A model generated the notes under the pieces. That model saw only the letters and a program-made list of their open reading frames with translations, made no database searches and was not told the origin of the DNA. This document shows positions 30,512 to 38,757 of a stretch of 38,757 bases of DNA, one piece after another. Source of the DNA: Rhodocollybia butyracea. Taxonomy: Eukaryota; Basidiomycota; Agaricomycetes; Agaricales; Omphalotaceae. The stretch covers positions 1 through 38,757 of the forward strand of contig JADNRY010000557.1 of the NCBI GenBank assembly GCA_015501585.1, read 5' to 3'. Position 1 is the first letter of the stretch. Each line of letters starts with the position of its first letter. Position numbers and translations under genes: made by a program.

Positions 30512-33500
30512 TTACTCGTCTTCCTCTTCTGGCAATTCTGGTAGGTCCCCAAGAATGTGGTGGAAACGTTTGGTTTCGTCAACATATAGGAAAAGGTGCC
30601 GAAGGAGTTTGGGTGATGTGAGAAGAGAGCTCATGCTCCAGTGCTTCTTACTGACATTCCGTCGCAGGCGATCCCTTGCCTCCCGGTGAGCCGAGCATTG
30701 GAAGAGGTAGTGGAACACCGTCTCAGGATGGCGGCGGCAGCAAGGACATGTCGGCGAGTCGGCTCGTTTGATGTTGTAGAGGTGTTTTTGAAGGGGAATG
30801 TGACCTGTGCGAAGCTGTGTGAGGATGGTGAGGAGCTTGCGAGGTAGGTGTCGAGATAGCTTCCAGTAATTCCGGCTGGCCTTCGTGGCTGGTGCCGGGT
30901 CAATATCTTTGAACTTTGCATAGCGGGGTGACTTTTTCCACAGATCATCGTGTTGTTTTTCGAGTTTGCGACGATAAACCCGAACGGCTGCGGTGCGACT
31001 GCGAGGCAGACGGCAATGCAATTCCTCCGGCAGCATCCTCCTGTTGCTGGACCTCCCAGCTGCTGCTTTCTTCGCCTCTTGGTCCGCACGCTCGTTTCCT
31101 TCTATACCTTTGTGTCCTGGAACCCATGAGATCTTTATTTGTATTTCTGGGAAAGCGGCGCGCAGTCGGGTGAGTAAGGAGTGAAAGATGTCGAGGATGT
31201 AGTGGGAAGAGTTGGTGGAAGATGTGTCGGTTGCTGTGATTGCGGCGGTGTTGTCGGCCCATATTGACAGCTCCCGGATTGATTGTTCCCGTGATGCCAA
31301 GTGTAATCCCATGACCATACCGACCAACTCTCCTTCGTACACTTCATGGTCATCCTCGTGCCCCAGCCTATATCTCACGGCCGCTATTTCTTCGCCGTTC
31401 CTGAAAAGCACAGCAGATGCTCCGACGTGTCCCTTGTATCCTGACCCGTCTGTGAAAATTTGTACATCTGCCTCATCCTCGTTTACCATCCTTAATGCTT
31501 CTTTCTCTTCTTCACAAATATGGACAATTAACCCGGGATCCCAGTTCGCCTCGTAACGTACGGCCTTTCGCTTTTCCATCACCTTTGGCTTCAGCCCATA
31601 CGAGCCCATCAGATCGTGTAGAGGAGAGAAGTGCCGGGACCGTTTGGAGTAGCGAGCAGCTTTTGCCACTCGTTCAGCAAGAGGATGGGAGTCAGGTAGT
31701 GCGGTAAGTCTCGTCGCTGCCCGTTGGCGTTGTCGTTCGATCTCTAACTGCATTGGCAGAAGGGCTGCATGGATATCTAGGATGTCAGTAGCTGTTGTAG
31801 ACATTGCACCTGTAATCAGTTGCGCTGCTTGGCGCTGAATAGAAGTGAGACGTCGTGTCACGGCCAGTTTCCTGCCCTTTCTCCGTGTTTGTGGGACCAG
31901 GACTATATCTGCTGCATACAGCATTCGTGGTAGTGCCTTTGCCTTGTAGAGTTGACGTATGTGGCTAGCCACCATACCTCCTTTACTCTTCGCTATTCGC
32001 CGGAATTGAACTAACCATTCGGTTCCTCTTTTAAGCATCAGGGCATGGTGTTCCTTCCACCTCAAGCCGCCGTCCATCAGGGCTCCCAGGAACCTCGAGG
32101 AGTTCTTCGGTTTCACCAACTCGCCTGCTATGTTTATGCCCGGTCCTGTTAGCACAGTTGTTTTTTGTTGTTTGGTCCTAGGGTCGGGATTGGGTCTCCT
32201 GCGGCGGGTAAAGTCGGTGAGTTGGAATTTATCAATTCCGAATGCACAGTTGTGGGATTGTGCCCACTGGAGTATTCCATCTGGGCGCTCCATTAAATCC
32301 TGTAGCTGATCGTGTGCATCCTCCGCAGTCTTGGCCCATTTTAGTGCTGCGACGTCGTCCATGAAGCCGAAGCCTTCCTCCCTGTTCTCTTTTCTGAATA
32401 GCCGGAGCAGGCCGGCAGCATAGAGTATGTATCCTAGACCTGAGAATGGGTCTCCTTGGTCTTCGCCTCCCAGTACGTTGAATATTTCTGAAATAAAATC
32501 GTCAAAACTCACGCGTGTTTTGCGCCTAGCATATCGTCGTCTCAGCCATTCGACGATCTCTACCGGTACTCCTATCATTCGAAGCTCGTGGTAGAGCATG
32601 TCGAGGTCCACACTTGGAAAGGCGCCCTTCACGTCCATGAACAAGGCAGAAACTACGTACCCTTCACGCCAGAGTTGCTTGATTCGGTCGACCATTAGAT
32701 GAATTGAGTCTGTAGTTGCCCGTCCGGGTCTCGCTCCGAACTGCATTTGTGGCAGTAGGTCCCGTATTTCGGCTTCACATGATATCTCGTCGACCGTGCA
32801 GCTGTTTGTGTTACGGCCGTGGTGATGCGAGAGTGTGATTGGACGGTGAGCTCCTGGTTGGCGGTAGTCTGGCTTGCCTGGCTTCCTCAAGACAATAGTC
32901 TCTGTTGTGGACCAGTCCTCTGGATAGATGTGGAGGGAGGATGTGGCCCGATATATTGGGCCAAGGTATGGGACAAGGATGTCAATACAGGCCTTGAATA
33001 AATCATTTGGAAAGGTGCCAATGCGAGTAGCCTTTCCATTCTTCATGCGCCGTATGCGTTTGATGATTAGTCGGTTAGTTGGGAGCTGAAACTGCCAAGC
33101 TGGGGGCGGATAGGTTGGATTGGGTGGGGCGTTGGAGGTTGTAGGTGGTGGAGGAAAGAAAGCTGTCCTGAAGACTTCGGCTTTTTTGTTATTGTCGCTG
33201 ACGTGTCTCTCTGTTCCGCTAGGATCTCGAGTGACTAGGTCTGGGATTCGGGAGTGTCCTCCGTCTGTAGGCCCGGCTTCCACTAACTTACCAACATCCC
33301 ACATTGTACTGGCTGTAGCTTGTTCCAAGTATTCGATCCACTTCTCTGTCTTTGCTCGCTTAACTTCTGCAGCAAATGTTTGGCGTATGCGGCGATATTC
33401 TTCATGGACTGGGTGTTCAGGGTTGAGTCGTTTCCTGTACGATTTGTTGCCCAGGTTGTTCCGGATCCGCCGCATGCTTGTGAGGTTCGTATTCCACCAT

Positions 33501-34483
33501 CGACGTTGTTGTGGGTGCCGCTTGGCCAGTGGGACCCGTTCTTCCACGACTTCTCCAATTACACCATCTATCTCCTCGAGTTTGGACCAAAACTGCTGTA
33601 TGTGCTCTATTTCCTTGGGTTCATCGAGTTCCTTTACTTTTTCATCGAGGCGTTTTCTGAATTCTTCCCAATTGACTCCTCTCCAGTTTCTCCGTTCACG
33701 CGGGTCTGCGACACCGGCCTGTAAGTCAAATGCTGTTGTGATTGGGAAATGGTCAGTTTTGACCGGTTGTGTAGCTGGGCTGGCGTCGCATTGTATGACG
33801 TGGCCCATTAGACCACTGGTGCAGAATACATTGTCGACTCTGGTATAGTTGCCTGTTGAGAAGGAACGTAGAGTTGGTATGAACTCTGGGAGGGCCATGT
33901 GCATAGAGTGAACCGCAAGTAATGTGATGAGCTGGTGAGCTGCGTCGAGGTTCCGAGCAGTGAAAAGATGAGAGTTCCGGGGCTCGTCCCACATGGGGTG
34001 GTGTCGATTGAAGTCGCCAAACCAAGCCATGTGTAGTGGCATTTTTGGGGTGTTGCGTGCTGCTGGGCTGCGCAGCCATTGTGCTAATGCGGCAATTGCG
34101 CTGTCATTTTTGCAATCATTATAGATGTTAAAGAGGCGGAGGGTCCCGAACTGTCCTACTAGTTGGACTGCAGAGATGTCTTGGTGGTTGACTTCAAGAG
34201 CTGTCCAGGCGTTAGTAGGGAGACGTTTGTTGACCATGATGAGGGACCGGGTTGGGATTGTGGACCATAGGTCACGGTGTTGCGAGGGATAAATTAGGTG
34301 GAGATGTGAGAGCGCCCGCGTTCTACCTAAAAAGTCAATATATGGTTCCTGTATCATCAGGAAGTCTGCGTTTGCAGCGTCTCCATGTAGGTAGTCGTGC
34401 ATGCAGGTGTCGGATTTGTTGGTGTTTAGCTGCGCCACTGTAATCCTGTCTTGTGTGTATAGCAGCTGGGGTCCCCTATTCAT
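30512..34483 (-). CDS. LINE ORF2: AP endonuclease, reverse transcriptase, RNase H (1,323 aa)
   Basis: N-terminal AP-type endonuclease: MIQEP (near residue 45), WFGDFNRHHPMW (near 155) and TDHFPI (near 245). RT region: LFMDVKGAFPSVD, GGEDQGDPFSGLGYILY and catalytic GFMDDVAAL (near 710). RNase H: FTDGS (near 1,010), YEGELVG, WADNTAA and WVPGHKGIEGNERAD (near 1,125), with all catalytic acids present. A CPCC...HYLFQC zinc finger sits near 1,250. The start codon overlaps the ORF1 stop as ATGA, suggesting termination-reinitiation. No internal stop or frameshift, so the enzyme may be active. It nicks target DNA and copies the element RNA in place. Confidence 0.92.
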   Translation of the reverse strand: MNRGPQLLYTQDRITVAQLNTNKSDTCMHDYLHGDAANADFLMIQEPYIDFLGRTRALSHLHLIYPSQHRDLWSTIPTRSLIMVNKRLPTNAWTALEVNHQDISAVQLVGQFGTLRLFNIYNDCKNDSAIAALAQWLRSPAARNTPKMPLHMAWFGDFNRHHPMWDEPRNSHLFTARNLDAAHQLITLLAVHSMHMALPEFIPTLRSFSTGNYTRVDNVFCTSGLMGHVIQCDASPATQPVKTDHFPITTAFDLQAGVADPRERRNWRGVNWEEFRKRLDEKVKELDEPKEIEHIQQFWSKLEEIDGVIGEVVEERVPLAKRHPQQRRWWNTNLTSMRRIRNNLGNKSYRKRLNPEHPVHEEYRRIRQTFAAEVKRAKTEKWIEYLEQATASTMWDVGKLVEAGPTDGGHSRIPDLVTRDPSGTERHVSDNNKKAEVFRTAFFPPPPTTSNAPPNPTYPPPAWQFQLPTNRLIIKRIRRMKNGKATRIGTFPNDLFKACIDILVPYLGPIYRATSSLHIYPEDWSTTETIVLRKPGKPDYRQPGAHRPITLSHHHGRNTNSCTVDEISCEAEIRDLLPQMQFGARPGRATTDSIHLMVDRIKQLWREGYVVSALFMDVKGAFPSVDLDMLYHELRMIGVPVEIVEWLRRRYARRKTRVSFDDFISEIFNVLGGEDQGDPFSGLGYILYAAGLLRLFRKENREEGFGFMDDVAALKWAKTAEDAHDQLQDLMERPDGILQWAQSHNCAFGIDKFQLTDFTRRRRPNPDPRTKQQKTTVLTGPGINIAGELVKPKNSSRFLGALMDGGLRWKEHHALMLKRGTEWLVQFRRIAKSKGGMVASHIRQLYKAKALPRMLYAADIVLVPQTRRKGRKLAVTRRLTSIQRQAAQLITGAMSTTATDILDIHAALLPMQLEIERQRQRAATRLTALPDSHPLAERVAKAARYSKRSRHFSPLHDLMGSYGLKPKVMEKRKAVRYEANWDPGLIVHICEEEKEALRMVNEDEADVQIFTDGSGYKGHVGASAVLFRNGEEIAAVRYRLGHEDDHEVYEGELVGMVMGLHLASREQSIRELSIWADNTAAITATDTSSTNSSHYILDIFHSLLTRLRAAFPEIQIKISWVPGHKGIEGNERADQEAKKAAAGRSSNRRMLPEELHCRLPRSRTAAVRVYRRKLEKQHDDLWKKSPRYAKFKDIDPAPATKASRNYWKLSRHLPRKLLTILTQLRTGHIPLQKHLYNIKRADSPTCPCCRRHPETVFHYLFQCSAHREARDRLRRNVSKKHWSMSSLLTSPKLLRHLFLYVDETKRFHHILGDLPELPEEEDE

Positions 34484-36195
34484 TGGGAGCCTCCAGGTAG
34501 CGCCTGTCTATTCCATGGTGGCATACTTGAATTCCCCCACTCACCTCTGCTCCTATGCTGGCTCAGTTGACTGGGCCTCACCCTGGACTGTGAACGCGAA
34601 ATGTAGGTGTCAAGCGTTCCTTGCCTTGGGGCTGTGGGAGCTGGTTGCCTTGCTGGTGTACGACCACGTTGTGATTGTTGAGACGCCGTTCCGCCACCAT
34701 TCCCTGGCTGACCTCCAGCCAAGCGACCCTTACCTTTGCCCCTCTGCACTGTTTTCCAGTTTTGATCATACCCCTTTTGTACCTCCAGTCGCCAGTTCTG
34801 GTTGACGTTCTCCACTGATTTGTCACTGCGACGGACCCATGTTTCGGGATCATTGGTGACATAGAAACGATATCCCCGGGTTGGATCTCGCTGCGCTCGC
34901 CTCTGAATCTGCTGCAGAAGAGCTGGGCAGTCACGGTCTGCTGCAATGTGACCTTTGGCTTTGCAGACAGCACAGTAGAAAGTGTTGGCGTTAGCAGAGC
35001 AGGTTTGGGTGGGATGGTCCTTGCCGCATCGTCCACATACATCCTGCGTTGAGCCGCATTCACGCGCAATGTGACCAAACTGCTGGCACTTCATGCACCG
35101 CTGAGGATCCTTCTCATCGCGGCGTACATTGACCAGTTTGCTTTCAACCGTGAGTCCGTCCCGTATTGCCTTGTTTGCCATGTGTTTGTTGTTGAATGAG
35201 AAAATTGCGAAGCCCATTTTCTGGCCTGGGCTTCGTCTCTCTGGCTTGCGTATCCATCGTGCTGATGTGATGGAATGCGGGCCTAATCCACTGTCCTCCG
35301 CGATCCTTGATAGCGCGAATGGGGATTCTAATACTGCTGACAAAGGGACAAATTCTGCTACGACATCGTGTCGGGGAAGCTCAACGGTCACTTCGCTACC
35401 CCATGCTTTACTGATCCATTCCCGCCGGTCTTTATCCTCCAGCCACGCCAGCTCGTCAGTCTTCCGCATTACACAAAAGGCTCCTCCGCTGCGGAGCTTG
35501 GTGACAGCAACCACCTTTACTGTATCAGCATCCTCCCCCTCATCTTTCATCATGCTTTCGAAGGCGAGGTTGGCCTTCTGGGCGATAACAGATTCTGAGA
35601 GTGTTGTCCAGTCTGCCGAAGAAGATGTTGGCTTGATGAAGAATCGTCGGTCTGCCATCTCTCCTGCATGGATAGCAGCAGCGTGTTGAGGGCGTTGCAG
35701 TGTCTCAGCTGTGGCCTTGGCAAGACTTCCAGCTTGCAATGCCCGAGCATATGACTGTTGGGGATGGGGAAGTGCAGCGTTGGTTATTTCCCCATCCTCG
35801 CCATCTTCTGTCCTTTTTGTTATGCTTTCCACTTTTTCAACGGCCATCCCTAATGCTTCGCGTGTTGCCTTCAGCTCCTGCGTGACTGGCTCCAGTCTCT
35901 TGTCTACTTGTGCTGTGATTTTTTCTGCCAATTCTTTTGTTAGATGTTCCACGCTGTTCTTCCAGACCTGCTGTTGCATGAGCAAGCCCATGATTTCTAC
36001 TTTCTCCCAAGCTTTCTTCCTGGTGGCCGCAGTGACGGTCTGAGCCATCTGCCATTCACGAGCTATCTGTACCAGGCGCTTCGGAAACGCCTGAAAGAAG
36101 TCTTCGCCTTCCTTCATGAGCTTTTCCTCGACTGCTCGTGCCTCAAGGTCGAGCCCATCATCTGCACCTGACCGTGGTTGTGAACCGCTGACCAT
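34480..36195 (-). CDS. LINE ORF1: CCHC nucleic-acid-binding protein (571 aa)
   Basis: Starts MVSGSQPRSG. The first part is helical and charged (EKITAQVDKRLEPVTQELKA, a possible coiled coil around residues 80-120). A middle domain runs to about residue 360. Three zinc knuckles follow: CMKCQQFGHIAREC, CGRCGKDHPTQTC and CAVCKAKGHIAADRDC (about residues 365-425). A basic Gly/Gln/Arg-rich tail ends the protein. Such ORF1 products coat the element RNA and chaperone annealing. It ends in TGA overlapping the ORF2 start. The frame is intact. Confidence 0.9.
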   Translation of the reverse strand: MVSGSQPRSGADDGLDLEARAVEEKLMKEGEDFFQAFPKRLVQIAREWQMAQTVTAATRKKAWEKVEIMGLLMQQQVWKNSVEHLTKELAEKITAQVDKRLEPVTQELKATREALGMAVEKVESITKRTEDGEDGEITNAALPHPQQSYARALQAGSLAKATAETLQRPQHAAAIHAGEMADRRFFIKPTSSSADWTTLSESVIAQKANLAFESMMKDEGEDADTVKVVAVTKLRSGGAFCVMRKTDELAWLEDKDRREWISKAWGSEVTVELPRHDVVAEFVPLSAVLESPFALSRIAEDSGLGPHSITSARWIRKPERRSPGQKMGFAIFSFNNKHMANKAIRDGLTVESKLVNVRRDEKDPQRCMKCQQFGHIARECGSTQDVCGRCGKDHPTQTCSANANTFYCAVCKAKGHIAADRDCPALLQQIQRRAQRDPTRGYRFYVTNDPETWVRRSDKSVENVNQNWRLEVQKGYDQNWKTVQRGKGKGRLAGGQPGNGGGTASQQSQRGRTPARQPAPTAPRQGTLDTYISRSQSRVRPSQLSQHRSRGEWGNSSMPPWNRQALPGGSQ

Positions 36196-36240
36196 TTTTA
36201 GCCTGTCCTGCTACGTTGTTTTGCTGTTGGCGAATTTTAA

Positions 36241-36344
36241 GTTTTAGATATGAAGAAGGATTTTTATTGCTTCTTATTCGAATACAGAGGCCTACCGAGG
36301 CCCGACGCTCACTTTTTGGCTCAATCGAACCGTGAGAAAGTCAG
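36241..36344. other. Junction between LINE 5' end and copia 2 LTR
   Basis: About 100 bp with no recognised gene. The LINE 5' UTR boundary falls somewhere in or just before this stretch. Confidence 0.3.
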
Positions 36345-36714
36345 TGTTGGTGGCGGTATTGAATCAAGAAGTCCCTCCTTCTGATAACTTAAGCTAAGTT
36401 GGAGTAATATTCAATACATTACTCTAGGACTGTTTTCCTGATGACTCATGCTTTGACATTACTATTCTTGCTTATTCGTGTCTATCTTTACTCCACGCTT
36501 ACGCGTACATATGAGACTTTGATACACTTATATTAGCAAGTACGTAGTTTTTCCCTCCCTCAGTTGTACCGCTATACGAACAACTGAGGTGAGTTCTTCT
36601 TTCTTACTATCACTGTATTTATACTTACTTGGTCTATTAGTTTTACGTTCGTCTACAGGTATAGTAGTTTAGTTGTACCGTTATACGAACAACTGAGTTT
36701 TATGTTTGTCTACA
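36345..36714 (+). repeat. Putative 5' LTR of copia element 2
   Basis: Begins TGTTGGTGGCGG and may end CTACA. It contains two copies of GTTGTACCG(C/T)TATACGAAC, each followed by AACTGAG (near 36,563 and 36,672). Boundaries are inferred from the TG...CA rule and the position before gag; the 3' LTR needed to prove them is absent. Confidence 0.45.
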
Positions 36715-36790
36715 GATTATGAGACTCGCTGTTCTACGAGCATCAAAAACCTAAATCCCAGTCTATCTTTGAATACAAGCAACCATAATC

Positions 36791-38757
36791 ATGACATCAG
36801 GAAGTTCTCCCCTGACAGTACCTACATTTCCCGAAGCATCGCAGCTATCGGGAAAAGATACATGGCGACCCTTCAAAAGCCGAGTCCAGCTGAATGTACA
36901 GCTGAGAGGTCTACTCGGATATCTGAATGGAACCATTCCAAAAACGACTAGAGATCCGTTGTTATTTACAACAGGTACTCAAGCACCTACTTCTACACCT
37001 CCAGCATCAGGAAAAGCCGTTTTTGCCTAGGGACCCCAGAGTGGCCTAAAGTAAAGTAGGTGACCTATGAATCCTATGGCATCCTAGGAATTTGGGCTTG
37101 TCCCTTGCCAGCCAAGGCTCTTGAGGATTCCCTAGGCAAGCCTAGGTTTGCCCAGGTCTGCCCAGGTGCTCCTGGGGAACACCTGGGGAACACTTGGGCA
37201 GACCTGGGCAAACCTAGGCTTGCTATGGGTTTGCCTAGGATACCCTAGGGAATCCTCAAGAGCCTTGACTGGCAAGGGACAAGCCCAAATTCCTAGGATG
37301 CCATAGGATTCATAGGTCACCTACTTTACTTTAGGCCACTCTGGGGTCACCTAGGCAAAAACGGCTTTTCCTGATGAGACAGTCAATCTCCTTCTCCAGG
37401 GGAGTGGTATCAACGCGAGCAGATGGTTGCATCCATCATATGCTTGAACTGTACCGATCCTATCGGTATTGGAATTGATGAAGAAGAGAATGCTCATACT
37501 ACCTGGCAAAAGCTCATCACGAAGTACGAAGCCAAGGACGAACAGTGTATTCATATCGCTGACACTTCTCTACGCACCCACCGATATCATCCTGATACTT
37601 CGACTATGGAAGAACACGAGAAATATATGAAAAACCTTTTGAAGGTACTTCATAATCTTGGCGGAACCTGTACTGATGAACAATTCAGGCTTATCGTCAT
37701 TGCGTCTATGCCTAAAGCCTGGCAAGACTATGTTCTAAATGTCCCTGGTGATTCTAGTGAAGATGCATTCACATACCTCCACCATATCTACCTCGACAAG
37801 GTCTTGCATGCTGATAGCAATGATCCAATCAAAAAACAGGTTGAGGCTCTCGTAGCACACCACCTTGGAACTCGAGCAGCAGTTGCTGCACCTACTCCCA
37901 AATGTGAACGGCCTATCTGCACTAATCCCATATGCCCAGGTAAAGTTGGACACACTATTGAGCAATGTTGGGCTAAAGGTGGAGGAGGAGAAGGCAAAGC
38001 TCCCAAATTCTGGAAGGAAAAATATGAGGCAAAAGTGAAAGCTTCTAGTGCCAAGACAGCTTCACCTATGGATGTCTATGTTGGATCGACACAGTCTTCA
38101 GGCACGCATTCTCCAGACTACTCAGACTCGGGTACGTCAAAATCACCAGGCTCTCCATCTGCCCTTGCTTTTACTGACACTCCTACTAGATTCGCTGATG
38201 CCGTTCTAGTCAGTGGGGATGGTCAGCAAGGGGAGAAGGTAGACATACATGTACCATACCACCCACTTGTATCCTGTAACAAATGCACCACATGCAAAGC
38301 GGGGAATGTAAAGCTTGATTCGCCGAGTTCTGTATACCGTACGTTTATTGATTCCGGAGCGACCGACCATTGCTGGGTTGAAGAAAGCCAATTTGTCGAA
38401 TACAAAGCGGTGAACGAGACAGGTAGCAGTGCAGTAGCTGGTACCGAGGGACAGTTCAATATCCGAGGAGTGGGAACTGTAGAGTTCGTAACCAGTGTTA
38501 ACAGACAGAAGAGATTAATCCAACTTCGAAACATGAAACACACGCCAAGGTTTGGACACAATCTCATTTCCTTGATTAACGCTGGATAGTCAAGGGTACA
38601 TAGGCAAGTGGGGAATAACTGTATTACGGTGGACTCGAAATCTGGCGATACCATGATGGTTGGGTATGGCAAAGGAAGGATGTACGAGGTCACTGTCCAA
38701 GACAATGTCAGTACTCACTCAGCGCATTCGCATGGGAAACCAGTCAACATACTCACT
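36791..38757 (+). pseudogene. Copia element 2 Gag-protease, interrupted and with a stop (partial)
   Basis: Starts MTSGSSPLTVPTFPEASQL and is cut by the palindromic insertion at 37,005, where the frame ends GKAVFA-stop. Coding resumes after 37,376 in the frame EWYQREQMVASI (the ORF track's first ATG there is at 37,423). It continues through Gag (KAWQDYVLNVPG), a knuckle CTNPICPGKVGHTIEQC (C-x4-C-x5-H-x4-C) and the protease active site FIDSGATDHCW. TAG at 38,587-38,589 falls inside the segment that normally reads NLISxxxLxxAG followed by the pre-integrase region. The sequence after it stays open to the window edge. Its knuckle spacing matches copia element 1. Confidence 0.8.
37005..37376. mobile_element. 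372-bp palindromic (foldback/MITE-like) insertion in copia 2 gag
   Basis: The two halves are near-perfect inverted repeats. Both ends begin CATCAGGAAAAGCCGTTTTT on their own strand, followed by GCCTAGG and GACCCCAGAGTGGCC. The centre is itself built from CCTAGG and CCCAGG palindromes. Flanks show a 2-bp AG direct repeat (37,003-37,004 and 37,377-37,378). Removing the element and one AG brings the two gag parts into one frame. There is no protein-coding content of its own; short ORFs inside appear on both strands because of the symmetry. Confidence 0.8.

Larger units (their letters stand above)
30126..36240 (-). mobile_element. Full-length LINE (Tad1-like) non-LTR retrotransposon
   Basis: Minus-strand element with two long intact ORFs, a 3' UTR of about 350 bp and a 29-nt poly(A) tail (T run at 30,126-30,154 on the plus strand). 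Endonuclease, RT, RNase H and a C-terminal CCHC place it among fungal RNase-H-bearing LINEs, most likely the Tad1 clade. The 5' end lies a little beyond the ORF1 start at 36,195 and is only estimated; a target duplication was not resolved. It lies between REX relic C and the second copia element. Confidence 0.88.
36345..38757 (+). mobile_element. Second Ty1/copia element, truncated by the window edge
   Basis: A putative 5' LTR (36,345-36,714) is followed by a gag-protease reading frame with DSGATDH and a zinc-knuckle-like motif. RT and the 3' LTR lie outside the window, so ends and target duplication cannot be checked. It carries a palindromic insertion and an in-frame stop, so it is not functional as it stands. 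Confidence 0.75.

Noticed and set aside
32760..32830. Possible compensated frameshift in LINE RT (SHHHGRNTNSCTVDEIS)
   Set aside because: The segment still fits the RT spacing before FGARPGRATTDS and needs no frame change.
33120..33848. 242-codon plus-strand ORF
   Set aside because: Antisense shadow of the intact LINE ORF2; no domain features.
30110..36345. Target-site duplication of the LINE
   Set aside because: No convincing direct repeat was found between the sequence before the T run and that beyond the estimated 5' end.
37060..37320. Two near-identical 62-codon ORFs on opposite strands
   Set aside because: They are the same sequence read on each arm of the palindrome.

Overview
This window looks like a repeat-rich accessory region of a basidiomycete (probably mushroom-forming) nuclear genome. 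Introns are short (about 45-65 nt) with GT..AG ends. The protein families fit a fungus: small secreted SC15-like proteins, a MINDY-type deubiquitinase, REX1-like exonucleases and a beta-trefoil/DM9 gene. Copia LTR elements and a Tad1-like LINE complete the picture. Few host genes look intact. Most of the window is gene relics and mobile DNA.

Layout, left to right. (1) 0.2-2.75 kb (+) and 5.7-8.7 kb (-) hold an inverted pair of homologous beta-trefoil-type genes with matching promoters and intron positions. Each copy has its own frameshift. The left copy ends in two DM9-like repeats; in the right copy this end is replaced by tandemly multiplied exons. (2) Between them lie a broken MINDY deubiquitinase (3.4-4.45 kb, -) and the first of three REX1-like exonuclease relics (4.6-5.4 kb, -). 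The other two are at 9.4-11.1 kb and 27.4-30.1 kb. (3) 12.8-13.5 kb (-) and 17.2-17.9 kb (+) are two four-exon genes for small secreted proteins of one family, divergently arranged, with matching TATA-box promoters. A decayed third copy lies at 18.3-18.56 kb. Between them are ATCATG-rich repeats and a tRNA-like Pol III motif pair.

(4) 19.85-25.28 kb is a complete Ty1/copia element with 216-bp LTRs and a 5-bp target duplication, inserted into the 3' end of an unidentified ORF. Its gag-protease frame is open and ends at a canonical -1 slippery heptamer. Its integrase/RT frame carries one further frameshift and several stops. (5) 27.0-30.1 kb holds a membrane-protein-like ORF and the third REX relic, which is split by a 1,168-bp non-autonomous TIR element with a 7-bp target duplication. 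(6) 30.13-36.2 kb (-) is a LINE with two intact, 4-nt-overlapping ORFs (CCHC ORF1; endonuclease/RT/RNase H ORF2) and a poly(A) tail. (7) From about 36.3 kb to the window edge is a second copia element whose gag is interrupted by a 372-bp near-perfect palindromic insertion.

The genes do not form one pathway. They record repeated cycles of duplication, inactivation and nested transposition. The best candidates for live function are the two secreted-protein genes and the LINE.
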